NCBI RefSeq assembly: GCF_963576615.1
Contig: NC_088709.1
Location: 76,676,538-76,740,537 of the forward strand
Length of the DNA: 64,000 nt
Reading direction: 5' to 3'
From: Watersipora subatra
Lineage: Eukaryota; Bryozoa; Gymnolaemata; Cheilostomatida; Watersiporidae
The translations under genes and the position numbers were made by a program. Shown piece after piece: positions 55,101-61,100 of this stretch (its first letter is position 1; each line of letters begins with the position of its first letter). Under the pieces are notes generated by a model, which was not told the origin of the DNA, made no database searches, and saw only the letters and a program-made list of their open reading frames with translations.

Positions 55101-58100
55101 TTAGGGAGTTGCTTTGCCCTTGTTATTTAAAAGCATACAACTTTCAACACCATACAAATTTTGTGGATTTTGGCTGTCATTGCACAATAAATAGTTGAGC
55201 GGTCTCCACCATTTAAAAGAATTTGCTTATTGATGCAATAACAACTTCATCAGGTTAGTACTTAACGGCTAGTGTTTTAGCTCAATTGCACCAACAAAGT
55301 AAACGCATTACGCAGTATTTCTTTAATCTACTGATTAAAGTCAATAGGCCAGAATAAACTGACTGAAAATTTTGTAAATCACAACTGAAAGTCATGAACT
55401 CCAGTTCTAACTAGTGAAGGTCATGAACTCCCGTTCTAACAACTAAAGGTCATAAACTCCAGTTCTAACAACTAAAGGTCATAAACTCCTGTTCTAACAA
55501 CTGAAGGTCATGAACTCCAGTTTTCACAACTGAAGGTCATGAACTCCAGTTCTCACAACTGAAGGTCATGAACTCCAGTTCTCACAACTGAAGGTCATGA
55601 ACTCCAGTTCTCACAACTGAAGGTCACGAACTCCAGTTCTCACAACTGAAGGTCATGAACTCCAGTTCTCACAACTGAAGGTCATGAATTCCAGTTCTCA
55701 CAACTATTCCTTATACTGCTGCTCACAATATTTTACAGTGTCTTCTCTGATTATTCTTCTATTTCAATTCTTCAGCTGTTAAAAAGGGGTAAGATCAGAG
55801 AAGCAATTGTAAAACTACTAAATTTGGAGTTGCCCATCCAACCATACTGATAAAGACAAGGTTTTGGTGAAATGCCTGCAACTATTCCGTAACATTTGGT
55901 CGTTTTCTGTTGAATCACATTCAGATAAAAACACGTTTTAACAGTTTTGCAGATTTGTAAAAAATATAGAACCTCTATATTTATATACAATATATACATT
56001 TAGAATCTCTTGAAAGTCTAACCTTGCAGTGGCTGATGTAGGTGGCTAATCTCACAAGGGTAGTCCTACCAGCACTGTGAGGTAGGCCTAAGAGTAAGGC
56101 ATGTGCTCCAGCGAATGACTAAAAAAGAATGAGTCATCAAAATTCAAGGTGTTTAGTGGTGCTCAGAGCCAGCTGACACGGTTCTTAGGTTTGAAACTAA
56201 GGATATAAACAGAGGATATTTTCCTAGCACGCCACAGAAAAAACAACCCTGCAGTTTGCTAGAGAACGTTTCAAGGCTGGGAAACATGAACAAGATTTAA
56301 ATCGCAAAAATAAAAATAAAATCTTACAGCATTTTAGGAGTTGTATTTAAAATATAACGCAGGTAGAAATCTAAAAGTATTAGTAATTCATTAATGCATA
56401 ATAAAAGTTTATAATTCACCAATTAGTCTACCAGAACATTGCTGTCTAATTCATATATTTTAGCGTGCTCAGATTTAACAAACATCTATATTTTATGTTA
56501 CACGCAAATAAAAATGTTTGCTACAGTAAGCAATACTCCTACCTATGGGGGGGGGCTAGAGTCCTACCAATGGGGGGGCTAGAGTCCTACCAATGGGGGG
56601 GGGCTAGAGTCCTACCAATGGGGGGGGCTAGAGTCCTACCAATGGGGGGGGGGCTAGAGTCCTACCAATGGGGGGGTAGAGTCCTACCAATGGGGGGGGG
56701 CTAGAGTCCTACCAATGGGGGGGGCTAGAGTCCTACCAATGGGGGGGGGGGGCTAGAGTCCTACCAATGGGGGGGGGCTAGAGTCCTACCAATGGGGGGG
56801 GGGCTAGAGTCCTACCAATGGGGGGGGGGGGCTAGAGTCCTACCAATGGGGGGCTAGAGTCCTACCAATGGGGGGGGCTAGAGTCCTACCAATGGGGGGG
56901 CTAGAGTCCTACCAATGGGGGGGGCTACAATCCTACCAATGGGGGCGGGCTAGAGTCCTACCAATGGGGGGGGGCTAGAGTCCTACCAATGGGGGGGGGC
57001 TAGAGTCCTACCAATGGGGGGGGGCTAGAGTCCTACCAATGGGGGGGGGGCTAGAGTCCTACCAATGGGGGGGGCTAGAGTCCTACCAATGGGGGGGTAG
57101 AGTCCTACCAATGGGGGGGGGCTAGAGTCCTACCAATGGGGGGGGGGGCTAGAGTCCTACCAATGGGGGGGCTAGAGTCCTACCAATGGGGGGGGGCTAG
57201 AGTCCTACCAGTGGGGGGGGGGGCTAGAGTGCACAGCCACAGATGATCATATTGATTGTCATCCACTTACAAAGACTATTTAATACTACAGCATCTACCT
57301 AACAATACTGCAAAATATATATAATACTTTAAATATAAATATCAATACTGTAAAATAAATATCAGAAGTTATTCTGTGACATAAATAATAAGAAACATAT
57401 ATATACATCATTAATAGTGTGAAATATCCATTTGATAAGATAATTTGCTATTGCTAGACCATGAATAAGCTCTTCTATAAGCCATAACTTGTTGAACCAG
57501 GAAAGTCAACAGGAGAGACAAGGTCCTCTCTTTTAGGTTTGTGTACTCTGGGTATTTCATGTCACTAATAAGCTATGAGCATAATATTATTTTTATTGTT
57601 GCCATTAGTGTCATGGCTATTATTGCTGAGCAATTGTGGCAGTACATTTTGAAACAGTGAGCAATCATACACCAAAAAAGGACATTCCAATCAAACTGTA
57701 AACCTGTTAAAAGTGTTTTAAAGCTCTCTGGGTATTTACAGGTCACGAGTTATTATAATAATTATACTAATGAGGTTGTAGCAACTAGACACATGAAAAA
57801 CTTGATTGACTATTTCAGAGCTTACATTTAAAGAAAACAAATCCATTTACTCTCTGCAATACACAATGGTAAGGCAGCACACGATGGTAAGGCAGCACAC
57901 GATGGTAAAGCAGCACACAATGGTAAGGCAGCACACAATGGTAAGGCAGCACAGGACGGTAAGGCAGCACATGATGGTAAGGCAGCACACGATGGTAAGG
58001 TAGCATACTTTCAGATAATATTATTCACATTTATAACGTATCCTTAATTTCTCAATCAAGGTCGCATAGAAAGTCTGAAATTACCCCCTCCCTAGCCTAG

Positions 58101-61100
58101 TGCCCTGGCAAACAATAGAGATGCATGCTGTTGAGTAAGCGGCAAGCACGCAACTAGCTGAGTGACTAACCAAGATGCGAGAGAGTCTGGTGGCGTGTCT
58201 GACGGCATCTCTGAAGAAAACTAGCCTTAGGTTTTGCTCTGTGCCCTGATTGTAAATATGAAGACAAGCTTGAAGTGCCTCCGCAATCTGAGCTTCTGTG
58301 TACTGAGCGTAACCTCTTTCAGCGTTCATACCAACGAAGTCAGCATAGGCCCCGATGTAGTGCTTTGAGAAGATGATCTCACTCAGGTCATCCGAAGCAA
58401 CGCTCCGTATCTAAAATTTACTTTTCATTTTTTGAAACTTATTACAACGAGCATGCACAGAGAAGTGTTCCTATAGCTCTCTAACTCATATCAACAGGGG
58501 TTTGGGACGGTAAGGCAGGTAAGGTAACTCTCTAACTCATATCAACAGGGGCTTGGGATGGTAAGGCAGGTAAGGTAGCTCTCTAACTCATATCAACAGG
58601 GGTTTGGGACGGTAAGGCAGGTAAGGTAACTCTCTAACTCATATCAACAGGGGTTTGGGACGGTAAGGCAGGTAAGGTAACTCTCTAACTCATATCAACA
58701 GGGGCTTGGGATGGTAAGGCAGGTAAGGTAGCTCTCTAACTCATATCAACAGGGGTTTGGGACGGTAAGGCAGGTAAGGTAACTCTCTAACTCATATCAA
58801 CAGGGGTTTGGGATGGTAAGGCAGGTAAGGTAAGGTAGCTCTCTAACTCATATCAACAGGGGTTTGGGACGGTGAGGCAGGTAAGGTAAGGTAACTCTCT
58901 AGCTCTTATTAACAGGGGTTTGGGACGGTAAGGCAGGTAAGGTAACTCTCTAACTCTTATCAACAGGGGTTTGGGACGGTAAGGCAGGTAAGGTAACTCT
59001 CTAACTCATATCAACAGGGGCTTGGGATGGTAAGGCAGGTAAGGTAGCTCTCTAACTCATATCAACAGGGGTTTGGGACGGTAAGGCAGGTACGGTAAGG
59101 TAACTCTCTAACTCATATCAACAGGGGTTTGGGACGGTGAGGCAGGTAAGATAACTCTCTAACTCTTATTAACAGGGGTTTGGGACGGTAAGGCAGGTAA
59201 GGTAACTCTCTAACTCTTATCAACAGGGGTTTGGGACGGTAAGGCAGGTAAGGTAACTCTCTAACTCATATCAACAGGGGCTTGGGATGGTAAGGCAGGT
59301 AAGGTAGCTCTCTAACTCATATCAACAGGGGTTTGGGACGGTGAGGCAGGTAAGGTAAGGTAACTCTCTAACTCTTATTAACAGGGGTTTGGGACGGTAA
59401 GGCAGGTAAGGTAACTCTCTAACTCTTATCAACATGGGTTTGGAACGGTAAGGCAGGTAAGGTAACTCTGTAACTCTTATCAACAGGGGTTTGGGACGGT
59501 AAGGCAGGTACGGTAACTCTCTAACTCTTATCAACAGGGGTTTGGGACGGTAAGGCAGGTAAGGTAACTCTCTAACTCTTATCAACAGGGGTTTGGGATG
59601 GTAAGGCAGGTAAGGTAACTCTCTAACTCTTATCAACAGGGGTTTGGGACGGTAAGGCAGGTAAGGTAACTCTCTAACTCTTATCAACAGGGGTTTGGGA
59701 CGGTAAGGCAGGTAAGGTAACTCTCTAACTCTTATCAACATGGGTTTGGGACGGTAAGGCAGGTAAGGTAACTCTGTAACTCTTATCAACAGGGGTTTGG
59801 GACGGTAAGGCAGGTACGGTAACTCTCTAACTCTTATCAACAGGGGTTTGGGATGGTAAGGCAGGTAAGGTAACTCTCTAACTCTTATCAACAGGGGTTT
59901 GGGACGGTAAGGCAGGTAAGGTAACTCTCTAACTCTTATCAACAGGGGTTTGGGACGGTAAGGCAGGTAAGGTAACTCTCTAACTCTTATCAACAGGGGT
60001 TTGGGATGGTAAGGCAAGTAAGGTAACTCTCTAACTCTTATTAACAGGGGTTTGGGACGGTGAGGCAGGTAAGGTAACTCTCTAACTCTTATTAACAGGG
60101 GTTTGGGACGGTGAGGCAGGTAAGGTAACTCTCTAACTCTTATCAACAGGGGTTTGGGACGGTAAGGCAGGTAAGGTAACTCTCGAACTCTTATTAACAG
60201 GGGTTTGGGACGGTAAGGCAGGTAAGGTAACTCTCTAACTCTTATTAACAGGGGTTTGGGACGGTGAGGCAGGTAAGGTAACTCTCTAACTCTTATCAAC
60301 AGGGGTTTGGGACGGTAAGGCAGGTAAGGTAACTCTCTAACTCTTATTAACAGGGGTTTGGGACGGTGAGGCAGGTAAGGTAACTCTCTAACTCTTATCA
60401 ACAGGGGTTTGGGACGGTAAGGCAGGTAAGGTAACTCTCTAACTCTTATTAACAGGGGTTTGGGACGGTAAGACAGGTAAGGTAACTCTCTAACTCTTAT
60501 TAACAGGGGTTTGGGACGGTAAGGCAGGTAAGGTAATTCTCTAACTCATATTAACATGGTTATTAATGAGTGAAGAGTCTCTATTTAACAAAATTACAAA
60601 AAATGCAGAGAATCTATAAGTTATCGCAGTCATTGAAGAACCCCTGAGCTGCTATTGTAAGTTTGTTAAAAAATTTCTTTTTTAGGAAAATTAGAAAGAG
60701 CAAATGGAACCTATTCATTAAGCTTCCGTCAATATGTTTCAATTGATTGATCAGTCAATCAATTCATCAATGCAAAGGTGTGGAAACTCTTGATTTGCAA
60801 GTGGTAATTGATGTGGTTGAGGTACTTAGTTATAATAGGAACAATTTAATCCCCTTAGTGTCAGAAATAGAAGGAAACATCAAATATTAGCATAGATAGA
60901 GAGGCTGAGCTCGTGACAAGCTCCAGCTTTGACATAACTCCATTGATTAGTCAAAGCTGAAAACCAAAATCTCTCAACCCTGTAAGCCAATCAGAATGGG
61001 CTTAGAACAGAGATCCTAGACGCTGAATAGTTGAGAACATCAGACAGAAGAACTAACTAATAAGTTATGAGCGACATGTGAGCTTGGAGTTACCCCAAGC

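Noticed and set aside
56465..56704. Gly/Trp-rich plus-strand ORF
   Set aside because: Produced by the G-run minisatellite.
59322..60401. 359-codon minus-strand ORF of repeated RVRELPYLPYRPKPLLI
   Set aside because: It is the 51-bp minisatellite read in one frame. 51 is a multiple of three so the frame stays open, and there is no unique sequence, promoter or splice support.
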